Below, piece after piece: positions 16,001 to 23,532 of a DNA stretch of 53,251 nt (position 1 is its first letter; each line of letters starts with the position of its first letter). The translations under genes were made by a program, and so were the position numbers. This stretch comes from Deltaproteobacteria bacterium (GTDB lineage Bacteria; Desulfobacterota; Desulfobacteria; Desulfobacterales; UBA2156), in NCBI GenBank assembly GCA_019309485.1, contig JAFDGC010000027.1, positions 1-53,251 of the forward strand, given 5' to 3'. The notes under the pieces are model-generated. The model saw nothing but the letters and a program-made list of their open reading frames with translations, searched no databases and was not told the origin of the DNA.

Positions 16001-17448
16001 CGGCCGACGCGGGTCTGGAAACCCGCGTGGAAGCCTTTCTGGATATCGTGGCCGCCTATCGTCGATTGACGGCACGGCGGCGGATTCCTTCCACCCCCCA
16101 CGCCTTCATTCCCTCCAGGGTCGTCCTGGAGAACGGAAAACCCCATGTCATTACCTCTGATCAACAAAAGCTGCCCATGACGGACCCGAGGGTATGTCTC
16201 CTCTTTCCCTCCATGGGAAACCTGGCCTCCGAATCCATCACCGCCATCTTTCAAGGAAGCGGTTACTCCGCCAAAGCCCATCCCCCCTCCGACGAGGCGG
16301 TTCTCAAACTGGGCCGGGCCCATACCACCTGCAAGGAATGTCTTCCGCTGATCCTGACCACCGGAACGTTGATCAACTACATCCAAAAAGAAAAAAAAGA
16401 CGATGAGATTCTCGTCTATTTCATGCCCACCGGCTCGGGTCCCTGCCGTTTCGGCCAGTATTCGGTCTTCATGGAAGATCTGATCCGCCGGTTTCAGATT
16501 CCCAATGTGGCCGTGATGTCCCTTTCCTCCGACAACGCCTATATGGGGATCGAAAACGGGTTTCAGAAACGGGGGTGGTGGTCGGTGGTGATTTCGGACG
16601 TCATGGAAGACATCCGGTCCATGCTCCTGGCCAATTCAAAAGACCCGGAACACGCCATGCACCTGTTTCACGAAGAGTGGAAAAAGATCCTGGAAGCGTT
16701 GCGGACCGGAGAATACGCCAGGATCCGGGATCAGCTTGCACAAACGGCCCGGCGCTTGAGCACGATTCCGGTGAAGTTGCCGCCCGAAGACGTTCCGGTA
16801 ATCGCCCTGTCCGGCGAAATCTTCGTCCGCCGGGATCATTTGTCACGCCAATTCATCACGGAACGCCTTGCCGAAGCCGGGTTCGCCGTGATCTGCGCCC
16901 CGGTGGCCGAATGGATGCGCTACTCCGATTATACTTTCAAGAAGGGGTACAGCACGTGTATTCCCACATGGAAGGAGCGGCTCGGCCTTTTTATCAAGGA
17001 ACTCCACATGCGCCGTTATGAGCGGGGAATCAAGAACACCCTTGCCCGGTCCGGGCTTGTAAGACCCTCCCTGGTGGATATCGATAAGGTCGTGGCCGCC
17101 GCCGCCCCCCACATCGCGCCGGATCTAGCCGGGGAAGCCATCCTCACCGTGGGAAGCGCCATGGTGGATATCGCGGGGCACGCCTGCGGTGTCATCGCCA
17201 TCGGGCCCTTCGGCTGCATGCCCAACCGGTTGTCCGAGGCCGTCCTCTCGGAGGCCATGACCCGGGAAGAAAAACTGAAGATCGATCCGAACAATCCGCG
17301 GTTAAAGGCGGTCCTGGCGGAGGTGGAAGACCTCCCCTTTCTGGCCATCGAAAGCGACGGATCCCCCTTTCCACAGGTCATCACCGCCAAGCTGGAAGCA
17401 TTTTGCCTCCGGGCAAAAAGGCTTCACGAACGGATGCGGACGGGATAA
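13033..17448 (+). CDS. large acyl-CoA dehydratase activase-like protein (BadF/BadG/BcrA/BcrD family, two ASKHA domains plus DUF2229-type region)
   Basis: The 1471-residue protein has two tandem ASKHA ATPase-type domains. The first (about residues 20-290) carries GNKCASGTGEFFLQ and a Cys-rich GRCSVFCKSDC. The second (about 330-600) carries LDVGSTTTKAALV, EIGGQDAKY and NEACSAGTGSFLEES. The conserved CSAGTG-type cysteines resemble those that bridge a [4Fe-4S] cluster between activator monomers. The C-terminal half (about 690-1450) resembles the HgdB/DUF2229-like part, with Cys-containing motifs CYPVELAHGF, NFSCGPDSF and CKECLPLILTTG. Known activators couple ATP hydrolysis to low-potential electron transfer into 2-hydroxyacyl-CoA dehydratases or benzoyl-CoA reductases; the partner of this giant fused form is not established. 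No dehydratase subunits are adjacent. The start site is uncertain (ATG 13033, or 13090). Confidence 0.85.
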   Translation: MKKNTLESVPGMPAGTSGPMRTLGLCLGASTISVVELEWDPISPENTSGKALPAQPRILGHGFFPHEGNPKETLTRALETIDLGAVERIAATGRRFRKFVNLSSIPEPEAVEHAYRFTKPPHVDCPAVVSAGGETFMVYVLNKKGEITNVLTGNKCASGTGEFFLQQLRRMDVTLEEAARFAATESPHPVSGRCSVFCKSDCTHATNKGIPRAQVTAGLCRMMAHKILELLKKVEKRNIMLTGGTANNRMMTTYLEKEIPGLIIPEEAPFFEALGAALWAGAHETLPFPGLSNLIREEVGVFDTLPPLSEFIDQVTFKTLETAAPEPGDACILGLDVGSTTTKAALVRTRDHAILASIYLRTSGDPVGASRKCYRHILEQIQEHLDPSQLRIEGLGVCGSGRQIAGLHALTEGVINEIIAHAAAAVYFDPGVDTLFEIGGQDAKYTYITSGVPSDYAMNEACSAGTGSFLEESALETLGIPMEAIADIALSGRRPPNFNDQCAAFIASDIKNAIHEGIRREDIVAGLVYSICMNYTNRVKGNRPVGEKIFMQGGVCYNRAIPLAMAALVGKPIIVPPEPGLMGAFGVALEVEKRIQNGLMQKSHVDLAALAHREVIYRRPFTCKGGKAKCDRRCRIAVIELEKKRYPFGGACNRYYNLRHHIRYDVEKLDHVRCRQRLVFEKYAASPDPEKTGPVAGRIGLNRSFLVNTYYPLYAAFFSNLGFQPVIPKHPSQEGIDLKGAPFCYPVELAHGFFYELIMSEDVPEILFLPHFKAVPLLEDNSGSQVCPLVQGETYYLRTTFKHRLERLKQKGIRLLTPVIDLTSGLDAARIPMVESALKLGVSRTRAEGAFQKAVDIQRAFQGEVRSMGNAVLKELEADPDKTAVVLFGRPYNAFADEAHMGIPHKLASRGIPVIPLDFLPIDEEFSKKHMYWGMGQLILKAARFVKNHPQLFGTYITNFSCGPDSFLIGYFREIMGRKPSLTLELDSHTADAGLETRVEAFLDIVAAYRRLTARRRIPSTPHAFIPSRVVLENGKPHVITSDQQKLPMTDPRVCLLFPSMGNLASESITAIFQGSGYSAKAHPPSDEAVLKLGRAHTTCKECLPLILTTGTLINYIQKEKKDDEILVYFMPTGSGPCRFGQYSVFMEDLIRRFQIPNVAVMSLSSDNAYMGIENGFQKRGWWSVVISDVMEDIRSMLLANSKDPEHAMHLFHEEWKKILEALRTGEYARIRDQLAQTARRLSTIPVKLPPEDVPVIALSGEIFVRRDHLSRQFITERLAEAGFAVICAPVAEWMRYSDYTFKKGYSTCIPTWKERLGLFIKELHMRRYERGIKNTLARSGLVRPSLVDIDKVVAAAAPHIAPDLAGEAILTVGSAMVDIAGHACGVIAIGPFGCMPNRLSEAVLSEAMTREEKLKIDPNNPRLKAVLAEVEDLPFLAIESDGSPFPQVITAKLEAFCLRAKRLHERMRTG

Positions 17449-17499
17449 ACCGATCCCTTTGACGGAAACGGGAGACTCCGGCAGGCCACAAAAAACCCC

Positions 17500-19074
17500 C
17501 TACGAAGCCGTTGGGCGGACGGTTCCCCGAACCCGCCTTCTTTCTTCCGGGAAATCAAACCCCGGCCATATGCCGATGGATTTCAGGATGCTCTTTTGGG
17601 GATGGTATCGGCGAAAAAGGGTGAAATAATATGCCGCTTCTTTGCTGTTGATGACGGCGTCGGGATGCGCGGCCCGGATTCTTTCGAAATCGTCATCCGA
17701 CAGTTCGGCCTCGGCGAGACGCTCCCCGAGGGATTCACACCCGGCGCCCTGGGTATACTGGACCTTGTCCCGCCAAAGAATTTCTTCGGGGAGCAAACCC
17801 GTCCCTGAAAAGGCCTTGCGCAGAATCCATTTTTCGACCTGTTTGCCGTTTTCTCGCCGGATTTTCAGGTCCGGGGCGATTTTCATCCCCAAATCGATGA
17901 GCGCCGCATCGAAAAAGGGGACCCGCAGTTCAAGGCTGAACAGCATGCCCATGCGGTCCGCCCGCTGCAAATTGATATTATGAACGCTTTGAATGAGACG
18001 CCGTACTTCACGGTTGATATTATCCGGTTCAAGGTGTTTCATGTACTGATAACCGGCGAAGACTTCGTCGGCCCCTTCCCCGGTCAATACCACGGTGACG
18101 TGTTCGGCCGCCGCCTTGCAAGTGAAGTAACAGGGGGCGGCGCAGCGCACGAGGGAGGGGTCATAGGTTTCCAGCTTCCGGATCACTTCCGGGAGGGCGT
18201 CATAATAATCCGTTTCGGTGAAAACGGTCTCATGATGCGTGGATCCGATATGGGCCGCCGCCATTCGGGAAGCCACCAGATCGTCGCTTTCATTTCCCGA
18301 GGCATCCCGCATCCCCACGGCGAAGGTGTGCAGGTGAGGGATGTCTTCGGCGGCCACCGCGGCGATGAGACTGGAGTCGAGACCGCCGCTGCAAAAGGAT
18401 CCCACGTGAATCTTTCTGTCGGAAAGGAGGCGTTTTCGTATAGCCCGGATAAGGGTGTGGCGGACCAGGGCCGCCGTGTCGTCCATGTCGCTTAAGAAGT
18501 AATCCTGGACCCGGGGGACTTCGTAGTATTGAATGAAACCCTTATCCGGCGTGTAGTAATGGCCGCACGGAAACTCGTGGACATCCACGACGCCGGCGTG
18601 GCTCATGGCCCCGAGTTCGGAGCTGAAGTACAGTCGGTGATCCCGAAATCCATAATACAGCGGCTTGATGCCGATGGGATCCCGGGCCAACATGAAGTCT
18701 TCCCCGTTGAAAACGGCGAAGGCAAACATGCCGTCCAGGTCAAAGACGCATTCCGGTCCCTTATCCCGGAAAAGATGCAGCACCGATTCCGAATCCGACT
18801 GGGTGGTGAAGGTGTATCGGGTCGCCAGGCGGTTCCGGATCGCCTCGAAATTGTAGATTTCACCGTTGCAGATGATCCCGCTTTTTTTGTCCTTGGACAG
18901 AATCGGCTGGTGCCCTTTGGCCACGTCTACAATGGATAAGCGGGTATGTCCCAACACCGCCGTGCCGTGAACATGGATTCCCCGGTCATCGGGGCCCCGG
19001 TGGGGGAGCGCATCCAGCATTTGAGTGACCGTTTCGATATCATGGCCGCCGAAACAGCCGGCGATTCCGCACAT
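17500..19074 (-). CDS. asnB: asparagine synthase (glutamine-hydrolysing)-like amidotransferase
   Basis: The 524-residue protein has an N-terminal class II glutamine amidotransferase with catalytic Cys2 (MCGIAGCFGG), then LPHRGPDDRG, HTRLSIVD and NGEIYNFE. The synthetase domain has the ATP-pyrophosphate loop SGGLDSS near residue 243 and GEGADEVFAGY. This is the full catalytic set for glutamine-dependent amidation of aspartate or an aspartate-like acid via an acyl-adenylate. The start is fixed by Cys2 and by GGAGGAA upstream. It is the last gene of the leftward methyl-transfer cluster, about 90 bases after the SAM methyltransferase. That context raises the possibility that it amidates a different carboxylate. 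It ends facing the activase gene. Confidence 0.88.
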   Translation of the reverse strand: MCGIAGCFGGHDIETVTQMLDALPHRGPDDRGIHVHGTAVLGHTRLSIVDVAKGHQPILSKDKKSGIICNGEIYNFEAIRNRLATRYTFTTQSDSESVLHLFRDKGPECVFDLDGMFAFAVFNGEDFMLARDPIGIKPLYYGFRDHRLYFSSELGAMSHAGVVDVHEFPCGHYYTPDKGFIQYYEVPRVQDYFLSDMDDTAALVRHTLIRAIRKRLLSDRKIHVGSFCSGGLDSSLIAAVAAEDIPHLHTFAVGMRDASGNESDDLVASRMAAAHIGSTHHETVFTETDYYDALPEVIRKLETYDPSLVRCAAPCYFTCKAAAEHVTVVLTGEGADEVFAGYQYMKHLEPDNINREVRRLIQSVHNINLQRADRMGMLFSLELRVPFFDAALIDLGMKIAPDLKIRRENGKQVEKWILRKAFSGTGLLPEEILWRDKVQYTQGAGCESLGERLAEAELSDDDFERIRAAHPDAVINSKEAAYYFTLFRRYHPQKSILKSIGIWPGFDFPEERRRVRGTVRPTAS

Positions 19075-19122
19075 GGGTCGATTCCTCCGTTCACAACGCC
19101 GTAGTATAAAGGGTTTAAAGGT

Positions 19123-19160
19123 GCGGAGCAACCCGGCCTTGAAGGACGGGGGCCCAGGTG
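19123..19160. repeat. left-arm copy of the paired-hairpin repeat
   Basis: GGAGCAACCCGGCCTTGAAGG followed by ACGGGGGCCC, read as two parts, is a degenerate left arm of the repeat seen in full at 2385-2497. It lies between asnB and the SAM methyltransferase gene. Confidence 0.5.
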
Positions 19161-19164
19161 GTGA

Positions 19165-20409
19165 TCAATCCTTCAGGATTTCGAAGATGCCGCAAAGACT
19201 GTGTCCCGCCCCCATTCCCGACTGCAATTCCATCTCCAGCTTCCGGAGGGAATACCCCAAGTGGGGCTCGATCACGTTGGAACGCACATCCCCCCACGGA
19301 AGCCAGCCGACGCCCTCGATGATGGTTTCTTTTAGCGGCTCCGGGTAGAAGGGCAATACGGGGGGTGCAAAACGGATGGTATTCTTCTCGGAATCATAAT
19401 TGGAAAGCAGCGCAATGGTGTAATCCACCAGGGTGTTGGTGGCCATGAAGAAGCGTTCGAAAAAGTTGTTCAAGGGATCGAAACCTTCCCGGGGTACGTA
19501 ATCGACCTTCAGGCTCTCCAGATCCGTGCGGGTATATCCCTCGAACAAACTGTTGATGGGATAGCGCAGCGGCGGGCAGTTTTTATTGTAATCCCCGGTT
19601 TCCAGGTGCCGGCCCACCAGAATGGATCGATCGAAATATTTGATGGGACGGATGCGGCACCCAGCTTCCGCAGCGGCGGCATGCATGATCGCCTCGATTT
19701 CCTCCCGGCATACCAGGCGCAGGGGGAATTCGGCCACATCCACATGGTCGCGTTCCTCCGGCGGGTAGATATAAGAGATGCGATAGTTCATGAAATATTC
19801 CCGGTCCACGGGAGCATGCCACAGGTCCTGCCATTCGTAGGACCAGCGCCCCAGCCAATCCCCCATGAACAGGGCACCGGACGGCGCGTGCCGGCAGATG
19901 TCCGCCACCAGGCGGATCGATTCTTCCTGGTTGAAATGGGAGAACGTACCGTAAGACGTGAAATAAAGATCAAACGGGTCCAGGGCTTTGATGCTGTCGG
20001 GAAACCCTGCGGTCAGGTCCTCCTGGACAAAGCGCATCTTCGGATTTGTGCCGTAATACTCCTTTGCCTGCTTTAAAAGGTCTTCGTTGATATCCACACC
20101 CAGATACATCTGCAACATGTCGGGGGTGACCGCAGCGGTGATGTGTTCGTAGAGACCCGGATCCTTCGTCGTCACATTCATGATCAAGTCATAGCCGTCG
20201 CCGCTCCCGCAACCGATGTCGATAATGCGGATGCGCTCCAGATTCTCGGATTTTCGATGCACCAGGTCGTTTAAGGCCGGGCGTATAAACAACCCCGTGA
20301 GTTGATCTTCCCAGAAGCGCCGGATGTTGTCGTACTTGCCCAACAATCCGGACGCTTTGTCGTATTTGCCCGTTGTGGCGGCTTGGGTGTAAGCCTTTTT
20401 TTCTCCCAT
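19165..20409 (-). CDS. class I SAM-dependent methyltransferase, substrate unknown
   Basis: In this 414-residue protein a Rossmann-type methyltransferase domain occupies about residues 20-240. Motif I is IRIIDIGCGSGDGYDLI, the acidic ribose-binding residue lies in YLGVDINEDLL, then FVQEDL and a post-motif DLYFTSYGTFSHF. The C-terminal 160 residues (YTRTDLESLKVDY to HSLCGIFEILKD) are not assigned to a known domain. It is encoded 12 bp downstream of the corrinoid protein and upstream of the asparagine-synthase-like gene. A methyl donor enzyme inside a methyl-removing corrinoid cluster is unusual. It may modify a metabolite made or used by the cluster. Confidence 0.8.
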   Translation of the reverse strand: MGEKKAYTQAATTGKYDKASGLLGKYDNIRRFWEDQLTGLFIRPALNDLVHRKSENLERIRIIDIGCGSGDGYDLIMNVTTKDPGLYEHITAAVTPDMLQMYLGVDINEDLLKQAKEYYGTNPKMRFVQEDLTAGFPDSIKALDPFDLYFTSYGTFSHFNQEESIRLVADICRHAPSGALFMGDWLGRWSYEWQDLWHAPVDREYFMNYRISYIYPPEERDHVDVAEFPLRLVCREEIEAIMHAAAAEAGCRIRPIKYFDRSILVGRHLETGDYNKNCPPLRYPINSLFEGYTRTDLESLKVDYVPREGFDPLNNFFERFFMATNTLVDYTIALLSNYDSEKNTIRFAPPVLPFYPEPLKETIIEGVGWLPWGDVRSNVIEPHLGYSLRKLEMELQSGMGAGHSLCGIFEILKD

Positions 20410-20421
20410 GGGCCTTCCCCG

Positions 20422-21105
20422 CTATTTTTTCATTTCGCGCAGGACGTCGATGGCCTGGAACGCGTCCCGGCAATGGACGTCGGCGCCGATCTCTTGGGCG
20501 AAGGATTCGGAAGTGGGGGCGCCGCCGATAAGCACCCGGATTTGATCACGGATGCCGGCGCTTTTGAGTGCTTCAATCACTTCTTTCATTTCCCACATGG
20601 TGGTCGTCAACAGGGCCGATAACCCCAAATATTCGGCCCCGGTTCTTTCCAACTCGTCCGCGATCCGCTCGGAAGAAACATCGCTGCCCAGATCCGTCAC
20701 TTCGAAACCGGCACCTTTGAACATGATCCCCACGATGTTTTTTCCGATGTCGTGCAGATCCCCTTTAACGGTGGCCAGCACAATTTTTCCTTTGCTTTCA
20801 ATCCCGGCATCCACCAGGTGGGGGCCCAGAATATCCATGGCCGCTCCCACGCATTCGGCGGACGCCAGCATATCGGGAATCAGGTATTCCCCTTTATCGA
20901 ACTTTTCCCCGACGGTCTCCATGGACGCCGTCAAGGCATCCAGCACGATCTTTTTGGGATCGATCTTTTCTTCAAGCGCCCGGGTTACCAGTTCGGTCAC
21001 GGCGGGTTGTCCCTCGAGTCCTTCGTCAAACCCTTCATCTTCGGCCGTCACACGACCCTGGATCACGTTGAACCCGATTTTATCGATGAGTTTCTGTGCA
21101 TTCAT
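20422..21105 (-). CDS. corrinoid (B12-binding) methyl-carrier protein, MttC-like
   Basis: The 227-residue protein has an N-terminal four-helix cap domain (PAVTELVTRALEEKIDPKKI, then FDKGEYLIPDMLASAECV) and a C-terminal cobalamin-binding Rossmann domain. The lower-ligand motif DxHxxG is present as GDLHDIGKNIV near residue 115, followed by SDVSSERI and GGAPTSESFAQEIGAD. It carries the methyl group as methyl-Co(III) between a substrate methyltransferase (MttB homologues here) and a methyl-THF methyltransferase. The start has AAAAGGAG upstream. Only one corrinoid protein serves two MttB paralogues in this cluster. Confidence 0.93.
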   Translation of the reverse strand: MNAQKLIDKIGFNVIQGRVTAEDEGFDEGLEGQPAVTELVTRALEEKIDPKKIVLDALTASMETVGEKFDKGEYLIPDMLASAECVGAAMDILGPHLVDAGIESKGKIVLATVKGDLHDIGKNIVGIMFKGAGFEVTDLGSDVSSERIADELERTGAEYLGLSALLTTTMWEMKEVIEALKSAGIRDQIRVLIGGAPTSESFAQEIGADVHCRDAFQAIDVLREMKK

Positions 21106-21173
21106 GGGGCATTTCTCCTTTTCTCATGACTGGGATGAATTTTTCCTTCATATTGGGCCAAGACGGGTTCTTT

Positions 21174-22712
21174 TCAGGGGTCGCCGCGCAGCCCCGGCAG
21201 AAGACCGGGAACTTCCGTATAGACCGCGTCGATAATCTTTTCGGGCAGACGGGAAGGCGGCCGTTTTTCAATCTCCGTCATCCTTTCCAGGGCCTTTTCA
21301 ATGACCCGATCCCGGCGGTCTTTGGATTCAAAGCGAAACGGTTCGGAAACCTCTCCGGCGTGAATGGCCTTCCGTGCATGCCGGGCAAATAGGCGATGAC
21401 TCGACGCCATGACCTTGTTGACCATGGCCACCGCCGCATCTGTTTCTTCATGGCCGACTTTGGCCTCCTGGAGACAGTGCTTCACCTTGCCGATCATCTC
21501 GTTGTCGATGACGGCCTGGACCGGACAAAAGGTGTTGGTGCGATCCAAAAGCCCGAATGCGTAATGGATATACTGGGCGCCGCTCATCCCCATGTAAAGG
21601 TGTGTAAAAAGCTTTTCAAAAAGGGCCTGGGGCCCGGGGACCTTGGCGTCTCCCACGCCGGCGGTGGAATAACAGGGGATCTCGTAAAAACGCGCCAGCT
21701 GGGCGCAATCGATGTTGTATTGATTGAATTCCGGACATCCGTATAAATCATGGAGATCATCCATGCGGGCCCGCACCGGGACACTCCCGTACATCACCGG
21801 CGCCCCTTCACGAATCAACTGGGTCAACGTCACGCCCGCCAGGATTTCCGCGTTGATCTGGGCCACCATGCCGACTTCCTGAATGGGGGCCGACGACCCG
21901 CCCTGGGGGGAAGACGAGATCACCAACGGAAGGCCTGCATTGACAATGTCGAATACCTTTTCGGCGGTGTCATCCACGATCTGTAACGGGCTTTTGAACA
22001 GACACGCAATGAAGGAAATGATGGGATTTTCCTCGAGAGCCTTTTTTCCGCCGGCGATGCACTGGGCCATGTGCACCACGTCGGGGAGGCGCTCCCGTTT
22101 CGTCAACCCGGCCTGGACGTGTTTGGTGATATTGTTGAGGCTGGCAAAGAACTTGTTAACGTCATGGTTGTCCGCATCGATTTCCGGGTCTTGAATATTC
22201 AAGGGGCGGATAAAAAAATCGAGATGCTCCAGGTGTTCGCATAAATGGGCGGCCCGGCCCAGCAACGCGGCGGTGCCGCGTTTTTCCTGGAAACGCGGGA
22301 GCCGTAAACGCACCGTTGGATCCTTTTCCTCCGTAAAATCCACCAGCCGGGTTTCGAGCCAGACATTGGCTTCGGAACCAGAGCCGAAGTAGACCCGGGG
22401 AACCCGTGCATCGAGTTCCAACCGGTTCTCGGGGTTTCTGGCCCCCAGGACAAACCGTTTCGGGGCATTTTGCACGGCTTCTTCCACCAATCCGGCGGGA
22501 AGACTCACCCGCCAAACGGTCTGCCCGTATTCGACCTCTTCCCAGACCCGGGCACCATGGGTATCAAAAAGCGCGGCGGCCCGCGCGTTATGGCACCAAA
22601 TACCCGGTTCGTTTAAAATCCGCAAAGACGCTTTATGGAGCCGCTGAATTTGGTCCGCGTCCAACCGTTCGTAAGGTTTGACCCGGGTTCCCGGGCGAAA
22701 ACGGGTTTCCAA
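21174..22712 (-). CDS. trimethylamine methyltransferase (MttB) family protein, non-pyrrolysine, copy 1
   Basis: This 512-residue MttB-superfamily TIM barrel has an N-terminal YERLDADQIQRLHKASLRIL, split at QIQ, typical of the family, then LGARNPENRLELD, VYFGSGSEANVW and GMSGAQYIHYAFGLLD near the C-terminus. There is no in-frame amber codon, so it lacks pyrrolysine. Characterised non-Pyl homologues (MtgB, MtpB, MtcB, MtyB) demethylate quaternary amines such as glycine betaine, proline betaine, carnitine or butyrobetaine. The start codon is TTG at 22712 with AAAGGAGG 7-8 bases upstream. It probably passes methyl groups to the corrinoid protein downstream. Confidence 0.9.
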   Translation of the reverse strand: METRFRPGTRVKPYERLDADQIQRLHKASLRILNEPGIWCHNARAAALFDTHGARVWEEVEYGQTVWRVSLPAGLVEEAVQNAPKRFVLGARNPENRLELDARVPRVYFGSGSEANVWLETRLVDFTEEKDPTVRLRLPRFQEKRGTAALLGRAAHLCEHLEHLDFFIRPLNIQDPEIDADNHDVNKFFASLNNITKHVQAGLTKRERLPDVVHMAQCIAGGKKALEENPIISFIACLFKSPLQIVDDTAEKVFDIVNAGLPLVISSSPQGGSSAPIQEVGMVAQINAEILAGVTLTQLIREGAPVMYGSVPVRARMDDLHDLYGCPEFNQYNIDCAQLARFYEIPCYSTAGVGDAKVPGPQALFEKLFTHLYMGMSGAQYIHYAFGLLDRTNTFCPVQAVIDNEMIGKVKHCLQEAKVGHEETDAAVAMVNKVMASSHRLFARHARKAIHAGEVSEPFRFESKDRRDRVIEKALERMTEIEKRPPSRLPEKIIDAVYTEVPGLLPGLRGDP

Positions 22713-22725
22713 CAGAATCCTCCTT

Positions 22726-23532
22726 TTATGGCTGGGTTTTTCGTCGATACATCCGCGTGTACCGGCGGAAGTGTCGATCTTTCCCCATCAGAGCGACGCC
22801 GGTGAGCACCGCGGTCATGAGGGTTTTATCCAGGGGATCCAGAATCACGGCGTCGAGCCCGGCGTAGATCGCCATGTGCAAAAATGCGGCATTCAGGTTC
22901 GATCGGGCCGGGAGTCCGAAAGAGACATTGGAAAGTCCCAGGGTGGTCCTGGCTTCGGGAAACGCCGCTTTGACGGTGCTCACGGTTTGGAGGGTGATTT
23001 TCCCCTGCCGCCCGTCGGTGCTGATTGGAAGGACCAAAGGATCAAAAAAAATCTTTTTCATGGGGATTCCCTCTTCCCGGCAACGGGCCGCAATCCGCCG
23101 GCAGGCGTTCAGCCGTCTTTCGACGGTTTTGGGGATGCCGGTTTCATCCATTGCCAGGGCGACCAGGGCGGCATCGTAGCGCCGTGCCAGGGGGATGATC
23201 GTTTCGAGGGCTGTTTCATCCGCTTTGACGGAATTCACCATGACCTTTCGATCCTTGCATGCCGCAAGTCCTGCTTCCAGGACCGCCGGATCGGCGCTGT
23301 CGATGGTCAACGCTTTATCGATAGCGTCTTTTATGACACGCACCGCCCAATCCATGGCGTCGATTTCATCCTCCCGGGTGCCGCTCCCCGTCCCCACATT
23401 CACATCGATATAGTGCGCACCGGCCCGGGCCTGTTTCCGGGCCAGCCCCGACAGTTCCCGGCTATTCCGATTTTCGATGATCGCTTTGATTTCCGGAATG
23501 GTGGCGTTGATCTTTTCTCCGATAATAATCAT
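22726..23532 (-). CDS. methyltetrahydrofolate:corrinoid methyltransferase (MtgA/AcsE/MeTr-like)
   Basis: The 268-residue pterin-binding TIM barrel (dihydropteroate-synthase-like) has MIIIGEKINATIPEI, AHYIDVNVGTGSGTREDEID (read as AHYIDVNVGTG and TREDEID), LTIDSADPAVLEAG, VMVNSVKADE and TTLGLSNVSFGLP. These match MeTr and MtgA, which move the methyl group between the corrinoid protein and tetrahydrofolate. It gives the cluster a route from a methylated amine to methyl-THF and so to the Wood-Ljungdahl or oxidative C1 pathway. The start overlaps the stop of mttB copy 2 by four bases. It is not folP: no linked folate genes, and the sequence matches MeTr more closely. Confidence 0.92.
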   Translation of the reverse strand: MIIIGEKINATIPEIKAIIENRNSRELSGLARKQARAGAHYIDVNVGTGSGTREDEIDAMDWAVRVIKDAIDKALTIDSADPAVLEAGLAACKDRKVMVNSVKADETALETIIPLARRYDAALVALAMDETGIPKTVERRLNACRRIAARCREEGIPMKKIFFDPLVLPISTDGRQGKITLQTVSTVKAAFPEARTTLGLSNVSFGLPARSNLNAAFLHMAIYAGLDAVILDPLDKTLMTAVLTGVALMGKDRHFRRYTRMYRRKTQP

